Part shown: positions 46,301 to 58,300 of the stretch, in pieces
How the letters are laid out: every line of letters begins with the position of its first letter
How positions within the stretch are numbered: position 1 is the stretch's first letter
Assembly: GCA_963971285.1 (NCBI GenBank)
Contig: OZ020250.1
Span: 21,914,783-21,978,782, forward strand
DNA from: Astropecten irregularis
Taxonomy: Eukaryota; Echinodermata; Asteroidea; Paxillosida; Astropectinidae
Direction: 5' to 3'
Length of the DNA stretch: 64,000 nt
Made by a program: the position numbers and the translations under genes
Notes under the pieces: model-generated
The model's input: the letters and a program-made list of their open reading frames with translations, nothing else
Databases searched by the model: none
Told to the model about the DNA's origin: nothing

Positions 46301-49300
46301 AAAGAAGAAGCAGAGGAGGGAAAAAAAAACACAGTGGAGCTATTCTTGTAGGGTGAAATTTTATCTCCGTCGAAAAGAGGCTGGATTTTAAAAACAAAAT
46401 TGCACTGAACATTATTCAAAAACATTTCTTTTGAGGGACATTATATTTCACCCCAAAAACCCAGGGAAACTTGATCGGTGTATTTGTCCGATTCTGAGTC
46501 GATAATTACAGAATTTGATTTTTAAAGGCTGTGAGGCAGATCGCTTTACAGTCCACCGAAATCTGTTGCCCTTTAAAAAGCAGAGATGTTTCAAAATGAA
46601 GACAGCGTAGGCTTTGTGTCCAACGACGACGCAGGAATACAGAGTCTCTTTGCCGGACTTAATTTGGTTCTATTTTCAGTGTGTTTTCCCCCAACTCTCC
46701 CGGCGATGGTTTGAAAGCCTGGACTTATGGTTGGGGATTTGCTGACTCTAGCTCGACTTCTACCACCCAGGGCAACACTTACGTGTACCCTCAACCTGTG
46801 TCCCTTAGCGAGTGCGTAGCTTGTACCTTGGTGTGAATATGGCATGTACTGGGTCTATTCCTGATGGACTAAGACCTGTCTGGGGCCTTGGTGGTAGACC
46901 TACAAGCATGTGCCTGCCATGCTAGATGGAGTGATGGGGTATTCATGGGTTAGATGAGTTGGAAGAGCAGGAGCTCAGCTTCTTACTAGGTATGAAGAAG
47001 GCAGCTAGAAGGCAGAACAGGGTTTACCTCTGGTCGGGAAAGAGGAATCCTAACCGTCACAAATAAACCAGAATTCCTCAGTAGTCTTGTATGCTCTCAA
47101 AGGAGTCTGTGACTGTACAGCCCAGGGCTTTGTAGCTTCTATTTAAGGGAGCTTGCTCGTGGCCCAACTTGGTCCAAGTCCAAAGAATGTACCAAAAGGG
47201 GGACTTTACGGTGTTGAATTTCACCATTCATTTGCAAACTTCTTGCCAAAATTCCCAGAGGGTTTAAATTAATGATTTCAAACTCCATGGGAAGGATTTT
47301 ACTTGAAATCTAAATTGGCATTAATACTCGTACAACCCTCCCTCCTTGTACATAAACATTTCTTTCTACAAGATGAGGAGCGAACAATATTTAAAAAACA
47401 GCATCCTTGTTTTGAATTACAGTACCTACATGTATATGGATTTATTTACATAATTGTTGTAATTCTGAAAATTTCCCGTATCTGTAGATTCTGTAGATGA
47501 GTTGGCATTCTCCCCAGAAAAAGAGTGAAGAAATAAGGCTTAGCATCAGCTAGGGTTTTGCTGGGTTTTGTGGAGATCCTCATAATTATCTCTTTTCAGT
47601 TCAGATTACACGTATATTACTGATCCCCAGTATAACAGTAAACACACAAATATAATCATACACAGCATAATTATATGCAAACCTGTGGTCATGAATTTTA
47701 ATACGGGTTTGAGCATTGGAAGCATTTATTGATTGATATTTGGACTGAACCATTAGCAAGGGTGGAGAGATTGACACGATGAAAACCGTAACGGTGTCAG
47801 ACACAGAAACATATTTTGTGGGACAGATTGAGGGACACAGTAGTTGAGACTTTCTCCTCAAATCAACCAAGAGTTTGTCCGTAGTTTCTTCAAACATAAA
47901 GCTTTATACTGTATCTTACTGTGCTAGCTTCGGACACAAGTTCAGGAGTATGTGCGGTATATAGACGATGTAAGAGTGTGGCTAGGTGTTGAGATGTTGG
48001 TAACACTGCTGGCCAGGTGCCAAACGCCTTGTATAATAATATGTTATTTCACCTGTGTGTTAAAATGCAAAAGAGCTACCGTGCCCGGGGCTTGAATCAC
48101 CGTATGCGGCAATCCTGGCTTGTGCTTTTCTCTTTCTTTCACTTTTTTTTTGGGGAGGTGTGTTTTCTTCGTTCCTTCATTCTTTTTTTTTTCAACATGG
48201 TTTGTCGTTAGGTAGCTGGTCAGCTTTGTTTTCTGAAATAACATCCGCTGATAATTTTCCTGGCTGGACAGGGAAGAAGCGACTTGGTTTGTGTTAAGGG
48301 ATCGTGTTAGACGTTATTAGATTAGAAATTCAGTAAGATGGAGCAGAAAACGTTCACAAAAAAGAAGAAGAAGAAGTAGAAGAGGTAGATGTGTTAGTTT
48401 TAGGGTCGATGAATTGATCCGTAATGGCCGGCCTGAAGTGCAGGGAAGAAGGGTGTGTGTTTTTCTTTGGGATGGGTATCGGCGGCAGCGCCGAGTTGCG
48501 GAGAACTCGTCGGCTAATTTGTGATACCACAAACACTGGAACTGTCTCAGACAAGGCAAGTGCTTACACGGCGAACCAAAAAAAAAGGAGAAAGAAAAAT
48601 ATCCCTGGTAATCAAACAAATTCAACGTATGATGAGCGCTGTAAATCGCCCAGTGCGTGCTTTTGAAAACAGATGCTTGGATTTGATGTCAACGTGTTTT
48701 ATCCTTAGAATTTAAACCAGTAGGTACAGAAAGTGGAAATACCTGATTTAACAAAAAACACAGATTTATAGGGCCTACTGGTTACCGTGCCTACTTTCCT
48801 GTGATTTGTCTTGGCAACTGACAACTGCCTTCCTTTCACTCCCTACGCACCCCTTGTTCATAACTCCACTGGATACGTCGCTCATCTTTTCCCTTTTGTG
48901 TCGCCTAGCTGTCAACAATATTTTGAGACCAAGCCAAGCCAGCCGGCACTAGTAGGCTTCAACTAAACTCATCTTGACACATTTGCACTGCCTGTGGCAT
49001 ATGTGTTGTTTTTCTCTTTTTTCACATCTTGGGCAGAGACTTTTAAAGGTACTATCATACTTTGGGAGCATACCAAAACAGAAATCTTCACAGATTTACT
49101 TATAACTTACTGGGTATAAAGATGGTGATGGTAGAAACATGCCGTTAAAATTCCTCTGCCTGAAATGCTGTATTTATCCAGAAAAGAGTAAAACCAATGA
49201 CCCAAAAAACCAATTTTGATCTCCTTGATATTTTTGCTCATGAATCTGCATTTCTTTGACAGAAACCAAAGTGTGATATTACCTTTATAATATTTAGCCC

Positions 49301-52300
49301 TGGGGGACTGTTATGGTTTGGGGAAGGGACATTCTATAACATGTACACGTACATGTGCGTTTTGTTTGGATTGGAACATCGGTATTGGAATGATGATAAA
49401 TTTGAATTTGCCATTGGCCAAATAAGAAAGCTTGCTGGTACAGTAGGCCTACATGTTGTGAGTAAACATGGATGTCTGTTCATGAACCCAAATTAATAGT
49501 TACCCGCTGGCCCGACTCTGCTAGTGAAAAATAAATATTGAGGACAAATTGCATAAATCTGCACAAGCCTACTAGTCAGTCTGCCCTGTGTTCAGTCAAA
49601 CTTACAAACGCTATAACAACATGTACACAATATCATTTCAGCATTTTAATATTTTGGTGAAAGACACGTTGTTCATGTAAAAATGTGAAATAATTGTTAA
49701 TTTGATATTTTTCATCCCCTGATTTGATACAAATGTTTTTTGAGACATACTGTACAATATAGATTGTAGCATCTTCCTACTGTAAACACTGTACAAGTAA
49801 GAATGACATGATATTAGAGTTTACAAGGATCCACATTTGTACATTTATAATGATAGAATACTTATTTAAGTTGGCTAGTATAAACAGGCCTTTATTAAAC
49901 ATTCTCTCTTTGTTTGATTTTTCTCCTTGCAGAACTCTTTCAAGATTTGGACCAACTTCAGGATGAATGGCTAGATGGTAAGTTGAGCCTTTTTCCCCCT
50001 GTCTTGTCCTATCCTGTCCGTCTGCAGTCTTCAGGTGGATTATGCTTTGCATGTTCAACCCTTGGACCCTTTTCTACGACAGGGCAAATTCTGGATGCCA
50101 TGTTTTCAAATACTAGCGAATGCCTTTATTTGTGTGTAAGTTTCTAAAGGTTGTACAATGTATGTTGAAGATTTAAGGCTTAAGCCTAGTAATCATGTTC
50201 ATTGACGTGTCATACATGTAACACAGACATTTCCATCATGCATTTAAGATCACCTCAGAATGCAATTCTTTTTTGAATTTCTAGTGTGAAGTTATAATAA
50301 TGATCCTTTTTAAGCCTTTTTGATGGATCATTCAAGTCATTGGTGTAGTATTTGACTTTTTGACAAAGAACAGGATCTGTAACTTGTGAAGAATCCAATC
50401 CACAGTACGTGGCATATCCTGACATTTTGTCTTCTCCGCTGTGATTATTTGACACATCCAGACTCAATTCAGCTCCTCAAAGGCTCAATGGAGTGATATA
50501 TTTACCCATCATAAAAGGCATCAGAGTTTCAGTGTGTGTTTTTTTTTTAGTTTTTCCTATGACGTACTTGCATTGATGTGGAAATCCCTACTTGATTGTT
50601 AAACCACATGAATAGACCACAACCAGCAACATGCATGGATTGTAAAAATGTAGACCTGTCTGTAATGCTCATAGGATAATGAAGTTCTGTCATATGCTAT
50701 TTAAGATTCCCTAAAAGTGTTGTACTGTAAACTCATTTGGTTTACTACAGTCGCTCGCAACTCAGTGACAGATATGAAATTTGCAATGAGTGATATTGTG
50801 TATGGGTTTTCAGACTAGGATTTGTTTGCTACCAGTCCACATGGCAAATCCCATCACGGATTTGCGACCAGCAACCAGCCTGTGTATGATAGCGTGCACA
50901 TTACATAGTGTACTGGTGAAGCCGCCATACCATTATACCTTACAGCCACCAGAGGTTGATGAATGGTCCTGCTGAATGGTTGAGTGCATTGCACAACTAG
51001 GAAGTTTTAGCTTAGGGGACGGCTCAGAAAACTGCGGCGGTATTGTTTGTACTAGCCACTCTGTCAATAACTGCCGTGGTGGTTGCTGCAAGGACACACT
51101 GCAGTGGTATTTGACGTAATGCTTGGCTCATATGCCTGTCAGTCCCCTGCAGTTTCAAAGACGCCACGCTGTTCCAGAGTTGCTCTGCTTTGTTGTGATT
51201 TCCTCGGTCTAGCTTTTTTTCTTCTTCTCCCAGTCCCAACCAATTTGCAATGGCTGGATCTGTGGTATTGTTGAGATATGCTAGGTTGAATTGAAAGGAA
51301 GATGTTGTCTGAAGTTTATCCCCGCGTACAATAGTGGAATCAACTGCGCCATGCAGCGTGTGTGTTGATGTTGAAAACAAAAATCAATAAAGAGATGGTG
51401 AACAGGAATTTACATACAAATGTACAGTACATCATCCACTGTGTACACTCTGCTCTTGCATAGTCTGTACTTGTCCATGTGTTTGTATATTAGACGCACC
51501 AGCCCGTTAGATTTCGTAAGATGACATTATGAGAGTAAAGTACACGTCACACAGACCGAACTCTGAAGCCTTATCTTTGCCACACTCCTCATACAAGTGC
51601 TTGCACAATATACCATGCATTTGTACAGTTTTACATTTGAAGGTGCTCCCCTCCATTTGAAATGTACAAACCAAATTCTATAAATACAGACAATATTTAT
51701 GTTTCTCAACAGAACTTTTTTTGGGGGGGAGGGGGGTTAACATTCTCCTAGCAACCAGTTTGAACATAGATTTCATGCTTAAAAAGAGCAAAAACAAGCA
51801 ATTTTGGGAGAAAATGTAGACAGATTTAGAGTTGGTCATCAGTACATCACAAACCTGTCTTCTGTATTAAATGCATGCTAGTGGCATTCTTCAAAGCTGT
51901 TTTCAAATGATCTATACCCAAACAGCAAGTGTGGCCTACACAGTATACATTCAATTTAAAGAGCGTAATAACTGGATTTTGTGGCCAGAGGTATAGAGTA
52001 CTGTACACATGCACAGGAAAAGAAATGTAATGGACGCAAATGGATGATAAAATGCACTTAAAATGGGAAGCCGGCATCCACAGTAATCGTTTGCTTTTTG
52101 TAAGAAATGACGGTTCCCATGACATTGTCATTACTGCAACCTTTCTGATGCCGGATGTCATTAGGTATTTCAATAAACAATTCAGCCTGCTGTATCCACG
52201 TTTCCTTTTCATAATGCACATTGCCTTTTATTTGAAATACACATGGAGTCGTGGACCTTTTTTGGATTTTGTTAGATTGTCATGTGTCATGCCGGGAAAA

Positions 52301-55300
52301 AAGGAATAAGAACAATTTTCTGCAATTTTGACTTCCTCAAGGCAGCATCTATGATTCTTAATTAAATTTAATTAATGAACACATATAAATGTTTTTACAT
52401 GAAATCCTGTTATATCAGTTGAATCACTGTGTTAGATACTCTGAACTTGGTATAATTAGTCCTGTAAAATGAAAAAAAAAATACTCAAATGCAAGTTGCT
52501 TATTTTTCAGTTTGTTTTATATACTTGCCTGTGGCTACAGAAATAAATAAGCCCAATGAGATAAACATTTCCAAAAGTATTTTGAAAAAAAAAATCATTC
52601 TCTCATTTCATTGATCTTTCATTCAGTAGTAAATAAAAAATACCATTTGAAATAAAATAACAACAGAAATATTGGTAGAGAATTTGATCTCACTGTGGTA
52701 GTGTTATCAGCACACTTTAAGTTGAACTGTTGTACTTTCCTATTTTGTTCAAGATGATAATTTAATTCCTTGTGTGCTTGTTGCTATTTTATACCCTTCA
52801 AACTGTGAGAATTCTGCTATTTTGTAATTCAAAATAGCATGAATTTTCCCTCCCTTTTCCCCCGAAGGATTGAATTGAAATGAAAATAGTTTGTGTCACA
52901 TCGTGATCACTGTAATCCTCTTTTTTTCGTCTCTGGTGGAATACCGGCTGAACTGACTTGGAGCCAGAATGCAGCGTGATGACATTACGTTTGCATAGGA
53001 TTGTGTTGTTTCTTCGTGCGATGTGATTGATGGTACACTGTGCACATATAAGTCAGATTTGACCAGTATGAACACCTTGCTTGCCATGCAGACATTGTCA
53101 GATGACATGCTTTAAACGCATGCATTTTTAAAAGTCTGCAATATTTATAGGGTGACGTATTCAAAACGTACAGTAAAGAGGGAAACAGCATCACATCCCT
53201 CTCTGTGCATCTAGTCTGTGGGAATTTTCATTTCACAGATGTCATATCCTCAGTACACCTGCACTTGTACATCACACACCTGGGCCTGTCAATATTTCAA
53301 ATTGTGGGTTTTTTTGTATTGCTAGATGAATAATATTACAATAACTGTATTTATAGTGCAGTAGAAATGTACTGACAGACTTCCTGTTGTTATTGGAGAT
53401 ATGGAGTTTTGTGATTAACGCTATAGTCAATTGACGTAAATGTAAATTGCTTTATCAAGTTGTGTACATGTACAAATTCTGCTCTTAGTCTTAAGTTCAT
53501 TCTTATTTCTAGGTTGTTTTTGTTTGTTGTTTTTTGTTTTTGTAGAACAATAAACAGGCAGTTTGACCGGGCACATTTTCACGGTTCATAATAGACTGAT
53601 AAAGATACTTCCTGAATCCTAATGAGTATTGTACATTTGAACTTTTCAACTTTCTGTGAAATCGGTTGATAAGATAAACCAATTTTGCATTGATAACTTG
53701 AAATTTGTTATCATTCATGAAACCAAAAAAAAATAATTGAGTTTTTTGGGGCAGTACCTGAACATGTATGCATCATTTAGTCTACTGTATCTCTGCCATT
53801 ACCTTTGTGATTCTTTGGGAGTGTATTTGGTGCTTGTGCAGAGGGGAGAGACATGGTGGTCCAGCTGGTAAGACCTCTGCTCCAGCAAGCTGGAGGTTCT
53901 TGATGCCACCTCCTCCTGAGCCAAGCCCTGAACTTTTAGGGCAATTCCAAGTGTAATGAGACTAACCGTTCACTGTACAATGCCTGTAACAGCATTATTT
54001 ATGCTTTGGGTGTCAAGTTGAAATCAGTATATAAATTTGACAAAAAGACTCATCCTTGTAAAACTTGTACCGCCAAGTTATAAAATTGACAAATACAAGT
54101 GTAATGCGACTGACCATGGAATCGGCCAGACACTCTAAGCATTCTGAACACACATCAGGGAATGGGAAAGCCATTATTTGTATTTAAATACATATATATG
54201 AATCTCGGAACATATATTTGCCAACAACATGCAGTCTGGGCCGGGATGACATTACTCTTTGCCATCAGTCACAAAACCATGGAATCACATGCTTAAGTCG
54301 TACTCAGCACCGCAACCACTTAAATTCTACCGTGATTTCCTGTGGAATAAAGCGCGCGTGTGTGTATACAGCGTCCAGTCCTGCTACTTACTGGACCTAC
54401 TGAGGCTCCACAGGTCTGCGACCCTCACGGCATCAGACTGCATCTTACAGACGCTCCGTGCTCGTGCTTCATCCCCAGATTGACTATTATTATATTCACT
54501 CAGTGATTGCAATTGTAAATATGACTTGGCGTCTCATAAAAGAAAAAACACAAGAGGAGGAAGAAAAGCAGTATGAAAAATAAAAAAATGCTGGATGGTC
54601 GTGATAATACCTGCGGCTCAATGCTCACATTATTTGTTTGTTTTAAGCGGGCATTTAATGTTATTGGGTGTTTTGGCTGGTGGGTGCAACTGCGAGGATT
54701 GGACGTGTTGATCGAACGTTTTGTGCCGTGCCATGCCGTGTCGTGTCGTGTCGTTGTACGGGCTTGTTTATTTGTTTGCTGTTTGGTCCTGGCTAGAGAA
54801 CAGAAAGCAAAGCATGTTATCCCATTGAGCATTGAGTAGGCCTACATACTGAGCGTGTGATTCAATGGCTGTAGCATATGTGAAATTAAATATTTCAGGC
54901 ACGACGGAGCTACATGTACAGGATGGAAGAATTCGGACAAAATACAATTTGTAATATTCACGCTGAAGAAAAAACAGAATTTCTTGTGGGAAAATCCAAT
55001 CAGATTTAAACATACGGTATTGTACTTTGGTAAATAATGTAATGTACATGTACCAACAGTTGATTAAAAAAACAAATTAAATGCATGAATGAAGAATTAA
55101 AAAAAAGATTATGAGGGAATGAATGAATGAATAATAAAAAGCTCCCAGGTAATTAAATAAAAACCTTCATTGCCCAAATAAGGGCATCCATCGGATGTTT
55201 GATTAATCTTTATAATGCATATGAATATACATGTACGGGTTGCACTTTTATTTAAACAGTCTCTTGTAGTCGTACTGCACTGTAGTCGTGGTCAAGGACA

Positions 55301-58300
55301 CACCACATCATATAACCCGTGTTTATATCTCCTATAATGTTTGTTGAGCAGAGCATATTCCCCCCCCCCCCCCACTGCCATGTAATATTCAAGAGGCTAG
55401 CCACATTAACCACAGCGACATGAGTAAAAAAATCCCTGCTCTCGCTGGGATAAAGAGCGCAGCCGATCTTGTATGGTGTACCACAAACAACACGCTCTCA
55501 ACACTTTTATTTATCCTCTGCTCTTTAGAGTCAGCGAGTTGTTTGTCATGAAAGCGGACCTTTTCACTGGCCGAGCTTTGAGCTCCCTAAAATAGGTCAT
55601 GTCTAGCCTGACCCCTGCTACTGTAAGTCAGGGGGGTGCACACTTATTTTTTGTAGGGATTATAAACAAGGAACGGTTCGACTGGAATTGTGCGAAATGA
55701 CATTGTTGCTTTGGTTCTATGATTTTAGTTTTTTGTTTCTCATTGCAGGTTCTTGTTTTGTTCTTTTTTGTCGTATTTGGGCACTTTAGTCACAAAAAAA
55801 ATGCTTTTGGACAAGCTTGTTGTGAAATGTTTATCAAGTTTTCTTGTTTTTGTTGTGTTTTGTTTGCTTGTTTATCCATTTTGAATTCACTTGTACATGT
55901 ATATAGACTAGTATTACACATGTTCAACCAAAAATCGTGTTGGTTTGTTTCTTGGGCGGTAGGGAAGGGATGAGGGCTGCTCAATTGAGTCAACTTTTAG
56001 CAGAGCGCTTGTAATGGGTTTTTCAGGAACAGGATCAATAGGGTAGTTTACCTAGCCTTGCCGGTGTGTTTTTCTGGGGCTGATTGGCTAGGGAACAGGT
56101 AGGCCTATATAAAGTGTTCTAGCTGCCTCGGAAAGACAAAAAAACACAACCAAAAACAAGAGGGACAGTTACATGTAGTTGAGACGATCGATATCAAGCT
56201 GACCTATTTATCTACGTGAGGTTGCATTGTCGTTTAGTAATGGTGATGCATGTATGCATTGTGTGTGTAGGGGACAGACCCACAGGGTAGTAAGAGCAAC
56301 ATCTTTATTGGCGCCATTTTGTCATCTTGAAAATCAACTAGCATAAGTAGACCCTACATGGTTGGAAGTTTGAACGATCACAAGTGTGGAAGAGGAGGGG
56401 GGGCAATAGAATTGCAAATAGTAGGAATTGCTCATGTGCATGTACTTAACCTTATTGGCACGAGCGATGCTTTCATTAGCACATTTTAACCATTAGGGTT
56501 GCAGCTGCTGTTGTGATGACTTTTTACTTAAACAAACAAACAAACAAACAACCCAACAAACAAATATCACAACAAATTTTTAACAAAGCATTTGAATCTG
56601 TAGGATTGAATGGCACTTTGATAAGCACAGTTTCATTTATAGGGTTGCCCATTGGCTGTTAGAGTTAAGATACATGTAGCTAGTTACATTAAATAAACCA
56701 AACTAACAACAACAAAACCAGACCGACATCAAACAAAAACAACATCCTTTCAAATAATAGATAATAATTCTTCTTTAAGGGATCTCGTTATCTTATAATT
56801 GATGTTGGGACAATGTGCTCAGCAATGGGGTTAGTCAAGGACATTATTTAGACCTGGTTCAAGACCTTTCGAGATATTAGCATGCACATATCCAGTACAT
56901 AAAAGCAGAAATTTGAATGACATGCGTATGAGTATTGTGCCTATCACGCAGTATGACGCGAATAAAAAACTCTCGTTTCTGTAAACAAGTTAGGCTGCGC
57001 CATTAATAGATGCCAATTTGGAACTTTGTTTACCGAGACCGCAACTGGCACATACAGAAATAACAAACCGGCAGCGTTTCCATAGTTTCCACAAGGGATT
57101 CCGCGGACAGTTTATCGAGACACGTGTTTGAGGTAAAAAGATGAGCAGTCAATCACAAACAAGATGAAAAAGATCAAAAAGTTTGCACGTACTTCTAGGG
57201 GTTAATCAAGTTGATTCTATACAGGTTCGAAGTTATGCATAATAAACTGCACAAGGTGAAATTTGGTTTGGAGATAAGTGGAAGATTTTCGTAAACCAAA
57301 TTTGCATTTCTACTTGTCATGCATGAATTTTCATGTATGTTTGAATTTTTTAGTCTGTTTATAGCATCTCAATCAGACAAATTTTGTTCAGTTTTTTTCC
57401 TTTCTTTTAAATATAGTTTTGGTGGGTTCCTGTACTGTAGTTAGTTCAAACAAAATGATATGCATGATATTCAGTTGCTGTTTTCTCTTCACAGATTTAT
57501 TCCCACAAAACTCTACTAAATCTTTCGCAAATTCTGTGGTGCAAATTGGAGAAATATGAAAACAATTATTTAAAATTTGAAACTGTTTATTTTTATTTTT
57601 ATCTAACAAAAACTTTGAACTCCGATTTTGATGTAAAGTTTTCATCAGCTTGTGTTTACAAATGCATTTTAAGAAATGAGTGAATGAATGCTCTGTTCCA
57701 AAATAAATAAACAAACAATCAATCAAAGCAACAAACAAACAAACACAAGAAGTGGAGCAAATATGTGCTCTTCCCTTTAATATTGATATTGTGTTTCCAC
57801 TCGGCTGATGATACTGACATTATAAGATGTAGGCCTATACATGAACATCAGAGTAAAGAATTAAGGAGAATAAGAGTTTTGAAAGATGTGAAGAAAAAAA
57901 AAACATCTCGGGATGATATCGATACGAGCAGCGCTCTTCAGAACTTTGCTCAAAGCACAATTTCCGTTTGTTCCTTTCTCGCGCTCTGTCTTTTTACCTT
58001 ATTTTTAGAGATTTGCCAGGCTAAGCGCCCCCCCCCCCCTTTTCTTTGTAAAAAAAAAAAGAACAGAAAAAAAGGAATTTATCTCGTGGGATTGAGGTCT
58101 TATGACATGAAAGAATTTCTTGCTCAGATCCGTGGCGGACTGACTCTACATTCAAAAACGGGTTGTAAAAATAGCACGATGAAAATGTGGGGAGGGAGCT
58201 CTGCTTGTTGAAAACAGCATTGAAATGGCCAACTGTCAATGGTTGCATCTAGGGTGCTTTGAAAAGAATCAGAGACTTATATGTGGCAAATGGATTGGGG

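Larger units (their letters stand above)
32372..49932 (+). other. 17.6-kb PEA3 intron
   Basis: No further exon with the required 1/1 phase and family similarity was found. It is rich in MITEs (33435, 35098, 37145, 37890, 40420, 44110, 49043), AT-rich spacer, and the words TACATGTA and TAGGCCTA. Large conserved introns of developmental transcription factors often hold enhancers; that is inference here. Confidence 0.6.

Noticed and set aside
46262..46330. Purine-rich GAAGAAGAAAAAGAAG stretch as coding acidic/basic repeat
   Set aside because: Simple-sequence purine tract in an intron, with no open frame extending beyond it.
54218..54483. Possible reverse-transcriptase fragment (WNHMLKSYSAPQPLKFYRDF in one frame)
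   Set aside because: It vaguely recalls the C-terminal part of LINE proteins, but lacks any catalytic motif and no neighbouring frame continues it.
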